This document shows, piece after piece, positions 45,358 to 53,889 of a DNA stretch of 64,000 nucleotides; positions within the stretch are counted from its first letter, which is position 1; the number at the start of each line of letters is the position of its first letter. Origin of the DNA: Brevundimonas naejangsanensis (lineage in GTDB: Bacteria > Pseudomonadota > Alphaproteobacteria > Caulobacterales > Caulobacteraceae); the NCBI RefSeq assembly GCF_000635915.2, contig NZ_CP015614.1, forward strand, positions 1,781,501 to 1,845,500. The letters are read 5' to 3'. A program made the position numbers and the translations under genes. Under the pieces are notes generated by a model. The model did no database searches. It was given only the letters and a program-made list of their open reading frames with translations, and was not told the origin of the DNA.

Positions 45358-45472
45358 CTCAGGTCTCCGAAACCCGATCTTCATTCCCTCCGTTCTAGGA
45401 TTGTGTCGAAACGAGCCAGTCCCGAGCCAATGAGGACGGCCGTTCGATGGTGATGTTGAAGGGTGTGCTCCA

Positions 45473-46945
<1,473 letters not shown>

Positions 46946-47088
46946 AGGCCCCGCCATCGTCAGGCGTCGTCGACGACCGGTCATAGGCATGCGGCGCCTG
47001 GATGTTGCGAATTTCCGACAATGGAACCTAGCGTGGCCGATCCACGCTTGCTGGTGAAGGCAACGGACAGCAACAGGCGGCGCAGACG

Positions 47089-47850
47089 ATGGACGCACAT
47101 TTCCGACTGGATGGGCACGTCGCCCTGGTGACGGGGGCTGGCGCTGGAATCGGCCGCGCCATCGCTGAGACCTTCGCTGCGGCGGGCGCCGCGGTGGCCG
47201 TCACCGATCTGGACGCGGCCAAGGCCCTGGCTGTGGCGGACGGGGTTACGCAGGCGGGCGGACGCGCCGTCGGCCTGGCCTGCGACGTCACCGATGAAGA
47301 CCAGCGCATCGCCGCCGTTCAGGCCGTCGTGGCGGCCTTTGGCAAGCTGACCCTGCTGGTGAACAATGCGGGCGGCGGCGGACCCAAGCCGTTCGACATG
47401 CCGATGAGCGATTTCGAGCGCGCCTATCAGCTCAACGTCTTCGCCCCCTTCCGTTTCATGCAGCTGACGGCGCCGCATATGCAGGCCGCAGGCGGCGGGG
47501 CGGTGCTGAACATCACCTCGATGGCGGGCGACAACAAGAACGCCCGCATGGCGTCCTACGGCTCGTCCAAGGCGGCGGTCAGCCACCTGACCCGCAACGT
47601 CGCCTTCGATCTCGGCCCCGCCGGAATCCGCGTCAACGCCATCGCGCCGGGCGCCATCAAGACCGACGCCCTGGCCAGCGTCCTGACGCCGCAGATCGAA
47701 GAGGCCATGCTGAAGCACACCCCGCTGGGGCGGCTCGGAACGGCCGACGACATCGCCCGGGCGGCGCTGTTCCTGTGTTCGCCCGCCGCGTCCTGGATCA
47801 GCGGCCAGATTCTGACGGTCTCCGGCGGCGGCGTTCAGGAGCTGGACTGA
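47089..47850 (+). CDS. hdhA: 7-alpha-hydroxysteroid dehydrogenase
   Basis: This 253-residue short-chain dehydrogenase closely matches E. coli HdhA, including VNNAGGGGPKPFDMPM (91-106), GAIKTDAL near 188 and the terminal WISGQILTVSGGGVQELD. The nucleotide motif GAGAGIG is at 16-22 and the catalytic set N115, S144, Y157 and K161 is complete. HdhA oxidises the 7-alpha-hydroxyl of bile acids with NAD. Long stretches shared with the enteric enzyme make the same reaction plausible, but another steroid or secondary alcohol cannot be excluded. It stands between unrelated genes. Confidence 0.88.
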   Translation: MDAHFRLDGHVALVTGAGAGIGRAIAETFAAAGAAVAVTDLDAAKALAVADGVTQAGGRAVGLACDVTDEDQRIAAVQAVVAAFGKLTLLVNNAGGGGPKPFDMPMSDFERAYQLNVFAPFRFMQLTAPHMQAAGGGAVLNITSMAGDNKNARMASYGSSKAAVSHLTRNVAFDLGPAGIRVNAIAPGAIKTDALASVLTPQIEEAMLKHTPLGRLGTADDIARAALFLCSPAASWISGQILTVSGGGVQELD

Positions 47851-47926
47851 CGCCCTTCGGGGTTCCATCGGCGGGTTTTACAGGCCAAACCTCTTCCCTC
47901 CTGTTCACGGAGGGGAGCCTTCCACC

Positions 47927-48589
47927 TTGCTACGTCCCGTTGTTATCGCCCTGAGTCTGGCGTCCGTCTCCGCTCTGACCGCCGCCTGCTCCAACGCCGA
48001 GGCGCCGGCCAAGGCTGAGGCCGCCGCTTCCGCCGCGAGCAAGATCGCCCTGCCGCCCGAGTGCCAGAACCACCCCCTTCTGGCCGCCATGCCGACGGCC
48101 CAGACCATCGCCGGCAAGCCGCTGACCGAGGTCGAGTGTCAGGCCTTCTCCGTCGCGATGACCTATGGCGAGCCGGGAGCCAGCGCCAAGATCACCCTGA
48201 TCGACGCCCAGGCGCCGATTCCCGAGGACGCGGGCGCCCTGGCGGGTCTGCTCTCCAAGGCCCAGCAGACCGCCTATGAGAGCGTCTCTCGCGGCGTCAT
48301 CATGGTCAAAGGCGTGCGCGAGGCCGCCCTCACCTCCCCGACCGCCGTCGCTTCCGTCGGCGGCGAAAACTATCTGTCCGTCGTGATGGACGGCCCCACG
48401 GGCGAGCCCGCCGTCATCAGCGTCGAGCCCAAGGACGCCGACGGCCGCGTCGGCGCGCTGATGAGCGTGCTCAAGGGCCGCTACGCCCTGAGCATCGGCA
48501 TCGAACAGGACGACCTGTCCGGCGCAGACGCGGCGCGCGCAGCCTACCAGCCCTACTTCAGCGCCATGCGCCTGAACGCCTTGCCCTGA
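47927..48589 (+). CDS. Lipoprotein, 220 residues, TTG start
   Basis: This predicted lipoprotein has the lipobox LTAAC near residue 21. An Ala-rich linker and a soluble domain of about 180 residues follow; I do not recognise it. The start is TTG at 47927, 10 bases after GGAGGGG; no ATG lies before the signal. A strong terminator follows the stop. It has two Cys in the mature domain (PECQN, VECQA) that could form a disulfide. Confidence 0.75.
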   Translation: MLRPVVIALSLASVSALTAACSNAEAPAKAEAAASAASKIALPPECQNHPLLAAMPTAQTIAGKPLTEVECQAFSVAMTYGEPGASAKITLIDAQAPIPEDAGALAGLLSKAQQTAYESVSRGVIMVKGVREAALTSPTAVASVGGENYLSVVMDGPTGEPAVISVEPKDADGRVGALMSVLKGRYALSIGIEQDDLSGADAARAAYQPYFSAMRLNALP

Positions 48590-48599
48590 AGCAACAGCA

Positions 48600-48632
48600 G
48601 GGCGGCGGAGTTTGTCTCCGCCGCCCCCTTTC
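48600..48632. terminator. Hairpin terminator between convergent lipoprotein genes
   Basis: GGCGGCGGAG (48601-48610) pairs with CTCCGCCGCC (48616-48625) around TTTGT and is followed by CCCTTTC. It lies 12 bases after the stop of one lipoprotein gene and 14 before that of the next. Confidence 0.75.
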
Positions 48633-48645
48633 GGGTTTTCCCGGA

Positions 48646-49212
48646 TCAGTTGCGGCTGATCGTCAGGCTGTAGCTTCCTTCCGATCCCCGACGCGCCATG
48701 GCCCGAGGCTGATAGGGCGTGATGACGTAGGTCGTGTCCTTGGACGCTTTCAGCTCAGTCGTTTCGCCGTCGACCTCGCCTCGAAATACGGCCGCGCCGC
48801 TCTGATCGGCCGCATCGCTGATGTTGACATACAGATTAGCGTTCGACGGCTTGAAGGCGACCTTCAGGGTCTGCCCTGACGCCACGGGCACGGCATAGAC
48901 CGGCGCCGCATACCCCTTCACCGTCCCTTCTTTCGTCACCGAACCGATCCGCTCGAAGGACAGCGCCTCCAGCGTGGAGCCTGCGTCCCTGACAAAGGCG
49001 CGCGCGGCCGCTTCATCGACCGCAGGCAGGGGCGAGACCGCGTCCGGCGCCGCGGTTACCGCCTGGGGCGCGGCCGCAGGACCGCCACTGAGATCCGTCG
49101 TCGCCGCTGTAGCGGCCTCGGGCGCGGCGCCTGGACGATCCCCGCACGCAGCCAGGGCCAGGCTGAGGCTCAGAAGACCGCCGGTCAGGGCGGCGGGGCC
49201 GAAGCGTGTCAT
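48646..49212 (-). CDS. Lipoprotein, 188 residues
   Basis: The protein has a lipoprotein signal with lipobox LAAC (Cys near residue 23), a low-complexity Ala/Pro/Thr linker (about 27-60) and a beta-rich domain of about 110 residues. The domain contains NLYVNISDAADQSGAAVFRGEVDG, reminiscent of small lysozyme-inhibitor or pre-peptidase-like beta sandwiches. No firm family. The ATG at 49212 follows GAGAGAAGA. Confidence 0.72.
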   Translation of the reverse strand: MTRFGPAALTGGLLSLSLALAACGDRPGAAPEAATAATTDLSGGPAAAPQAVTAAPDAVSPLPAVDEAAARAFVRDAGSTLEALSFERIGSVTKEGTVKGYAAPVYAVPVASGQTLKVAFKPSNANLYVNISDAADQSGAAVFRGEVDGETTELKASKDTTYVITPYQPRAMARRGSEGSYSLTISRN

Positions 49213-49280
49213 CAGTCTTCTCTCTCGGGAAATACGGAAAATCAGCAGGCGCAACGCACAGCCAAGCTGGGCGGTTGCCT

Positions 49281-49772
49281 TCAGTCTTCTGTCTTGGGCG
49301 GCGCAGGTCGGCCCCAGCCCCGCGCAGATCGGCGCGGTTCGCCCTTGGCCTTGGCGGTGATCTCTTTCAACTTGCGGCCCTGCATGGCCGACAGCGGTTG
49401 ACCCGGCGCGCCCTTTTCCGGATCGGCGAAGGCGCGGCCGTGTTCACGAATCCGCTCCCCGACCGAATCGAGAAACTCGCCCTCCCATTCGGACAGGGAA
49501 ACGCCCGCCTTCTCGGCCGAGCGGCGGGCGCGTTTCAGGGCGTTTAGCGCGGACCGCTTGGCCGCCTCCTTCTGCTGCTCCCAGGGGCTCAGCGAAGGCT
49601 TGGTTTTAAGGGCGCTATCGCCCTTCGGGCTGCTTGAGCGCAGTTTAGAAGCGCTATCGCCCTTCGGGCTGCTTGAGCGCGAAAGGCCGCTGGAACGCAG
49701 CTTCGCGTCGCCGTCCTTCAGGCTGCTGGAGCGTGAAGGGCCGTGGGAGGGCTTGAAGGGCGTACGCTTCAG
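49281..49772 (-). CDS. Basic repeat-containing protein with apparent CTG start
   Basis: This 163-residue frame has no ATG, GTG or TTG between its upstream in-frame stop and the conserved-looking region. A CTG at 49772 lies five bases after AAGGGAGG. The N-terminal half is a Ser/Lys/Arg-rich tract with 13-residue repeats (LRSSSPKGDSA type). The C-terminal half (about 65-163) is a charged helical domain: a basic helix with SALNALKRARRSAEKAG, then the acidic-aromatic LSEWEGEFLDSVGERI and GQPLSAMQGRKLKEITAKAK. The stop of gapR lies just upstream, so the two are probably co-transcribed. I do not know its function; DNA or RNA binding is a guess from charge. Confidence 0.65.
   Translation of the reverse strand: MKRTPFKPSHGPSRSSSLKDGDAKLRSSGLSRSSSPKGDSASKLRSSSPKGDSALKTKPSLSPWEQQKEAAKRSALNALKRARRSAEKAGVSLSEWEGEFLDSVGERIREHGRAFADPEKGAPGQPLSAMQGRKLKEITAKAKGEPRRSARGWGRPAPPKTED
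49612..49680. repeat. Direct 30-base repeats inside the basic protein gene
   Basis: Identical 30-base copies lie at 49612-49641 and 49651-49680, spaced by 39 bases, so each period encodes 13 residues. A diverged third copy lies near 49701-49733. Their minus-strand reading (CTCAAGCAGCCCGAAGGGC) resembles the intergenic repeats at 50091-50197, which read the same way on the plus strand. Confidence 0.85.
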
Positions 49773-49783
49773 GCCCGCCTCCC

Positions 49784-50056
49784 TTAGATCTCGCCGAGCG
49801 CCGACAGATAGAGGTCCAGAATCGCTTCTTCTTCCTGACGCTTGGCCTTGTCCTGCTTGCGCAGGCGCAGAACCTTGCGCAGCACCTTGACGTCATAGCC
49901 TTCGCCCTTGGCCTCGGCGAAGACCTCCTTCATGTCGCCCATGACGGCCTGCTTGTCCTCTTCGAGGCGCTCCAGGCGCTCGATGATGGAGCGCAGACGG
50001 CCCTGGGCCGTGGCGGTCAGGACGTCGGGGCTGGCGTCGAAGGAAGCGTCGTCCAT
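49784..50056 (-). CDS. gapR: Chromatin protein GapR (DUF2312)
   Basis: GapR is a small nucleoid protein, essential in Caulobacter, that binds AT-rich overtwisted DNA ahead of replication and transcription. The 90-residue protein matches the family: an acidic start, the long helix LRSIIERLERLEEDKQAVMGDMKEVFAEAKGEGYDVKVLRKVLRLRK (about 21-66) and the second helix to the end. The ATG at 50056 begins MDDASFD. It is followed directly by the basic repeat protein gene. The upstream region contains three direct repeats. Confidence 0.92.
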   Translation of the reverse strand: MDDASFDASPDVLTATAQGRLRSIIERLERLEEDKQAVMGDMKEVFAEAKGEGYDVKVLRKVLRLRKQDKAKRQEEEAILDLYLSALGEI

Positions 50057-50090
50057 GACTGAACTCCAGAACTCATAAACAGGCTGCGCC

Positions 50091-50197
50091 CTCAAACAGG
50101 CCAAGGGCCGTTAGGGCAAGAAATAAAGCTCTCAAACAGGCCGAAGGCCGTTAGGGCGACTAAGCACGCCCTCAAGCAGGCCAAGGGCCGTTAGGGC
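50091..50197. repeat. Three 27-base direct repeats at exact 40-base period
   Basis: Copies at 50091-50117, 50131-50157 and 50171-50197 read CTCAARCAGGCCRARGGCCG followed by TTAGGGC, differing at only a few positions. The 13-base spacers differ in sequence but are equal in length. Each copy contains a GGCC-rar-GGCC palindrome. They lie upstream of gapR, and downstream of rpmJ, in a stretch (50057-50358) with no gene. Confidence 0.9.
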
Positions 50198-50252
50198 CGC
50201 TTGAGAAAGAATCACTAATCACGCGCAAGGGCCAGGCTCAACGCCGGACGCG

Positions 50253-50278
50253 AAAAAGCCGCGGACAACGCCCGCGGC
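50253..50278 (-). terminator. Rho-independent terminator of rpmJ
   Basis: GCCGCGG (50258-50264) pairs with CCGCGGC (50272-50278); on the minus strand TTTTT follows. It is 80 bases past the rpmJ stop. Confidence 0.75.
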
Positions 50279-50358
50279 CCTGTGGATAGTCATCCCATCC
50301 ACCGACGATCGGCGCGCGCCTCGCCTTCAGCAGGCGGGGCGCGCCGGATCGCGCCTGA

Positions 50359-50484
50359 TCAGCCTTGTTTGGCTTTGAAGCGCGGGTCGGTCTTGTTGAT
50401 GACGTACAGAACGCCCTTGCGGCGAACGATCTTGCAGTCGCGGTGGCGACCCTTCAGCGATTTCAGCGAGCTACGGACCTTCAT
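50359..50484 (-). CDS. rpmJ: 50S ribosomal protein L36
   Basis: L36 is the smallest protein of the large ribosomal subunit. The 41-residue protein begins [17 protein letters not shown] and ends RFKAKQG. It keeps only one of the zinc cysteines, so it is the zinc-free form common in Alphaproteobacteria. The ATG at 50484 is the conserved start. A terminator-like hairpin lies 40 bases upstream, between it and a tRNA-like gene. Confidence 0.95.
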   Translation of the reverse strand: MKVRSSLKSLKGRHRDCKIVRRKGVLYVINKTDPRFKAKQG

Positions 50485-50523
50485 GGTCGGACGTCCCGGA
50501 TTTGGAGGCCCGTGAGGGCGGGT

Positions 50524-50554
50524 AAAACAAAAGAGCCGCGGGCGAACCTGCGGC
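50524..50554 (-). terminator. Rho-independent terminator downstream of the tRNA-like gene
   Basis: On the minus strand GCCGC-A-GG, loop TTCG, CC-C-GCGGC is followed by TCTTTTGTTTT. It lies 60 bases after the tRNA-like 3' end and 40 bases before the rpmJ start. It may end the tRNA transcript or attenuate rpmJ. Confidence 0.7.
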
Positions 50555-50613
50555 GGAGGCGGTCGTATAGAGAGGCCTTGGCCTTTCGTCAACATTCCGC
50601 GCGGGGAATCCGC

Positions 50614-50690
50614 TGGAGGCCTGGCCTCCGAGTCGAACGGAGGATCTCCGGACATGCACGTCCGACGCGTCGCCCCTCCGCCACCAGGCC
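50614..50690 (-). tRNA. tRNA-Cys-like gene with non-canonical arms
   Basis: The 77-base minus-strand sequence folds as a cloverleaf. The acceptor stem is seven perfect pairs (50684-50690 with 50618-50624), with U as discriminator and an encoded CCA, both typical of tRNA-Cys. A D-stem GCG/CGC and a T-loop TTCGACT closed by CTCCG/CGGAG are present. The anticodon stem CGGAC/GTCCG closes only six bases, GUGCAU, with GCA (Cys) after U33 and a pyrimidine at 37. An extra C-G pair joins the T-stem, giving a 13-step acceptor/T stack instead of 12. It could be a minor tRNA-Cys species or a decaying copy. Its own terminator follows. Confidence 0.6.
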
Positions 50691-50841
50691 GTGCTCAGGG
50701 AACGGCACAATGTAAATTCCCGCCCCTTAACCGCCTGCTGTCGAAAAGGGTTAACGGCGCTTTCACCCTTATCACGGAAACTGATCCTGCCTTCGCGCGC
50801 TTGTGATTGGTCGTGGAATTCGGGGGCGTTAGCCTGTGCTC

Positions 50842-52128
50842 ATGCGTATCGCTTATCGCCTTGTTTTGTTGGGTTCGGTCGCCGCGTGCGCCCCTATGGT
50901 CCCCATGCCGCCGCAGCCTCAGCCGGCGCCGCCGCCCGTGGTCGAGCCTGCGCCTGCTACGCCTGCGCCCACGCCGCCTCCGGCCCAGACCGATCTGAGC
51001 GAGGCCTATGACCACGCCAGCTTCGACGCCTGGAAACAGAGTTTCCTTGAGCGCCACGGCGGCGCGCATAAATGGGAATACGCCCGCGAACTGGAAGGCG
51101 TGACGCCTAACCCCAGCGTCGTGCGCCTGGACCGCAACCAGCCTGAGTTTTCACGCCCCGCCGGGGTCTACATCCAGAACGCCACCACCCCGGCGCGAAT
51201 CGCCATGGCCCGCCAGCGCGTCGACCGCGTGCCCTGGGAGGTGACCCAGAAATACGGCGTGCCGACCGAGATTCTCTTGGGCATCTGGGCGCAGGAGAGC
51301 GCCTTCGGCCAGGTCCAGGGCGACTTTGACGTCATCCGCTCCTTGGCGACCCTGGCCTATGACGGCCGCCGCCGCGACTGGGCCGAGGAACAGCTGAAGC
51401 ACGCCTTGGACATCGTCGTGTCGGGCAAGCGCGACCGCGCAGGGCTGAAGGGCAGCTGGGCCGGGGCGATGGGCCAGACCCAGTTCATGCCGGACAACTA
51501 TCTGAAGCTGGGCGTCGACCAGAACGGCGACGGCAAGGTCGACATCTGGGGCTCGGACGCCGACGCCCTGGCCTCGGCGGCGAACCTGCTGGCCCAGGCG
51601 GGCTGGAAGCGCGGCCAGGGCTGGGCCTATGAAGTGACCCTGCCCTCCAACTTCGACTACAGCCAGGCTGAGGGGCCGAAACACCCGTGGTCCTATTGGG
51701 TCGCGCGCGGGGTGCGCCTGGCCGACGGCGCCTCGCCCAACAGCGCCGAGGCGGCCGAGGGCGCGGCCATCCTGCTGCCGCAGGGCGCCAAGGGGCCGAC
51801 CTTCCTGGCCCTGCCCAACCACTATGTGATTCGCCGCTACAACAACTCGGTCAGCTATGCGCTGGCCATCGGCATGATCGCCGACGGGGTGGCGGGCAAG
51901 CCGCCCCTCAAGGCCTCCTGGCCCAACGACGGCCCCCTGACGCGGGACCAGAGAATCGGCGCTCAACAGGCCCTGACCCGCATGGGCTTCGACACCCAGG
52001 GCGTGGACGGCGTCATCGGCTCCAACACCCGCGCCGCCCTGCGCCGCTGGCAACAGGCGAACGGGCGCACAGCGGACGGATACCTGACCGACGTCTTGGC
52101 GGACGAGTTGATCAGAAAAGCGCGGTAA
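50842..52128 (+). CDS. Lytic murein transglycosylase, MltB family lipoprotein
   Basis: This 428-residue enzyme cleaves peptidoglycan glycan strands to anhydro-muropeptides. It has a lipobox VAAC (Cys16), a Pro-rich linker (about 20-50) and an MltB-type catalytic domain with the glutamate in GIWAQESAFG. The MltB EF-hand-like calcium loop DQNGDGKVD and GAMGQTQFMPDNY are present. The C-terminus is a peptidoglycan-binding domain (about 365-425, QQALTRMGFDTQGVDGVIG). The ATG at 50842 follows a weak ribosome site. A large inverted repeat starts just after the stop. Confidence 0.93.
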   Translation: MRIAYRLVLLGSVAACAPMVPMPPQPQPAPPPVVEPAPATPAPTPPPAQTDLSEAYDHASFDAWKQSFLERHGGAHKWEYARELEGVTPNPSVVRLDRNQPEFSRPAGVYIQNATTPARIAMARQRVDRVPWEVTQKYGVPTEILLGIWAQESAFGQVQGDFDVIRSLATLAYDGRRRDWAEEQLKHALDIVVSGKRDRAGLKGSWAGAMGQTQFMPDNYLKLGVDQNGDGKVDIWGSDADALASAANLLAQAGWKRGQGWAYEVTLPSNFDYSQAEGPKHPWSYWVARGVRLADGASPNSAEAAEGAAILLPQGAKGPTFLALPNHYVIRRYNNSVSYALAIGMIADGVAGKPPLKASWPNDGPLTRDQRIGAQQALTRMGFDTQGVDGVIGSNTRAALRRWQQANGRTADGYLTDVLADELIRKAR

Positions 52129-52134
52129 GCCTCT

Positions 52135-52338
52135 CCCTCTCCTGTTGGGAGAGGGCTTGAGCCTCCAAGAGCCGAAGGCGATTGGAACAGGCGAAAGGGT
52201 GAGGGTTCGCGGGTGAAGTCGGCCGCAGGCCGCAGCGAGACGGCTGACGCCGACTGACAGGACAAGCCCCGCACCCTTTCGCGCAAGAACGATCGCTAAC
52301 GCTCTCGTGCGCTCAAGCCCTCTCCCGCAGGGAGAGGG
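52135..52338. repeat. Inverted pair of CTCTCCC composite elements
   Basis: Two hairpins (52135-52155 and 52318-52338) flank a 160-base core. GGGAGAGGGCTTGAGC (52147-52162) is the exact inverse of 52311-52326, and GCGAAAGGGTG (52191-52201) is nearly the inverse of 52271-52284. So two copies of an element of about 75 bases face each other. They lie between the ends of the convergent transglycosylase and cysS genes, beginning six bases after one stop and ending four before the other. Confidence 0.82.
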
Positions 52339-52342
52339 TTTC

Positions 52343-53749
52343 CTAGCCCTTCATCCGCCAGGTCGCGCCTTGCGGGCCGTCCATGACCACCACGTTCAGT
52401 TCGTTCAGGCGGTCGCGGATACGGTCGGCTTCGGCCCAGTTCTTGGCCGTGCGGGCAGCGGCGCGTTGCTCCAGCAGGCCTTCGACCTCGGCCTTCAGCC
52501 CTTCGTCGACGCCCGAGAACCATTCCGCCGGATCGGCCTGAAGCACGCCCAGGATCGAAGCCGCCGCGATCAGCTGGCCCTTGGCCGTCGCCACCGCCCC
52601 CTCGTCGCCCGCCGTCATGCCGCGCTCGATCTCGCTGGACAGGGCGAACAGGGTCGCCATGGCCCCCGGCGTGTTTAGGTCGTCCTCGATGAACTTCAGG
52701 AACTCCACCGGCGGCTCGACCGAGGCCGCCTCGACCGAGGCCGCGCGGTGCAGGGCGCCGTAGAGGCGGTCGAGGTTCTTGCGGCTCTGCTCCAGCAGGG
52801 TCTGGTTCCAGTCCAGCGGCTGACGATAATGCGCGCTCAGCAGGGCCCAGCGCACCACCTCGCCCGGCATGGCCTGCACCAGGTCGTGCAGCAGCAGGAC
52901 GTTGCCGATCGACTTGGACATCTTCTCGGCGTCCACGGTCAGGAAGCCGTTGTGCATCCAGTAGCGGGCGTATTCGTCATGCGCGTCGTCGCCATGGGCG
53001 TGGCCGTGGGCGCAGACGCCCTGGGCGATCTCGTTCTCATGGTGCGGGAAGACCAGGTCGATGCCGCCGCCGTGGATGTCGATGGGCAGGCCCAGCGTCT
53101 GTTCGATCATGGCCGAGCATTCGATGTGCCAGCCGGGACGGCCTTCGCCCCACGGCGACGCCCAGGACGGCTCGTCCGCCTTGGACGGCTTCCACAGCAC
53201 GAAGTCGTGCGGGTTCTTCTTGTACGGCGCGACCTCGACGCGGGCGCCGGCGATCATGTCGTCCAGATTGCGCCCCGACAGCGCGCCGTAGGACGGATAG
53301 GACGACACATCGAACAGCACATGGCCCTCAGCCGCATAGGCGCAGCCGGCGTCGATGATGGCCTGGATCTGCTTGGTGATCGCCTCGATGTAGTCGGTGA
53401 CGTGCGGGGCGATGTCGGGCGGGCTGACGTTCAACAGGCCCATGTCGGCCAGATAGGCGGCCTCATAGCGGGCCGTGATCTCGCCGATGGCGACGCCTTC
53501 CTTGGCGGCCTTGGCGTTGATCTTGTCGTCCACGTCGGTGACGTTGCGGGCGTAGATCACCTTGTCGGCGCCGTAGGTGCGGCGCAGCAACCGCACCAGG
53601 ACATCGAACACCACCGGCGGGCGCGCATTGCCGATATGGGCGTAGTCATAGACCGTCGGGCCGCACACATAGAGGCTCACCCGGTTCGGATCACGCGGCG
53701 TGAAAAGGCGCTTTTCACGGCGCAGGGTGTCGTGGATGTGCAGGGCCAT
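52343..53749 (-). CDS. cysS: Cysteinyl-tRNA synthetase
   Basis: This 468-residue class I enzyme charges tRNA-Cys. It has the HIGN motif at 38-41, zinc ligands including C29 and C in WHIECSAM, the KMSKS loop (EKMSKSIGN near 271) and a helical anticodon-binding domain. The ATG at 53749 is the family start. It lies about 1.7 kb from the tRNA-Cys-like gene, which may be coincidence. Confidence 0.97.
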   Translation of the reverse strand: MALHIHDTLRREKRLFTPRDPNRVSLYVCGPTVYDYAHIGNARPPVVFDVLVRLLRRTYGADKVIYARNVTDVDDKINAKAAKEGVAIGEITARYEAAYLADMGLLNVSPPDIAPHVTDYIEAITKQIQAIIDAGCAYAAEGHVLFDVSSYPSYGALSGRNLDDMIAGARVEVAPYKKNPHDFVLWKPSKADEPSWASPWGEGRPGWHIECSAMIEQTLGLPIDIHGGGIDLVFPHHENEIAQGVCAHGHAHGDDAHDEYARYWMHNGFLTVDAEKMSKSIGNVLLLHDLVQAMPGEVVRWALLSAHYRQPLDWNQTLLEQSRKNLDRLYGALHRAASVEAASVEPPVEFLKFIEDDLNTPGAMATLFALSSEIERGMTAGDEGAVATAKGQLIAAASILGVLQADPAEWFSGVDEGLKAEVEGLLEQRAAARTAKNWAEADRIRDRLNELNVVVMDGPQGATWRMKG

Positions 53750-53842
53750 GGGTCAGGTCTTTTGCGAGTTTTCTTGCGGGACGGACGGGGTGTCCCATAT
53801 AGCGGCCTGATAGACACTCAGGGCCGCGCGCCCAAGTCCATA

Positions 53843-53848
53843 TATAAT
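53843..53848 (+). promoter_or_regulatory. Possible -10 box of folE
   Basis: TATAAT occurs in an AT-rich island (53838-53856), 42 bases before the folE start. A matching -35 element is not obvious. The stretch 53750-53889 separates the divergent cysS and folE starts. Confidence 0.3.
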
Positions 53849-53889
53849 AGTATTCTGAACAGGCGCTCTCGCCGCCGCCGGATCGTTTC

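Noticed and set aside
50091..50197. CRISPR array
   Set aside because: Only three repeats, 13-base spacers and no cas genes; the repeat also resembles coding repeats nearby.
50614..50690. tRNA-Sec
   Set aside because: A 13-step acceptor/T stack recalls tRNA-Sec, but there is no long variable arm, the triplet is GCA rather than UCA, and no selenocysteine genes are seen.
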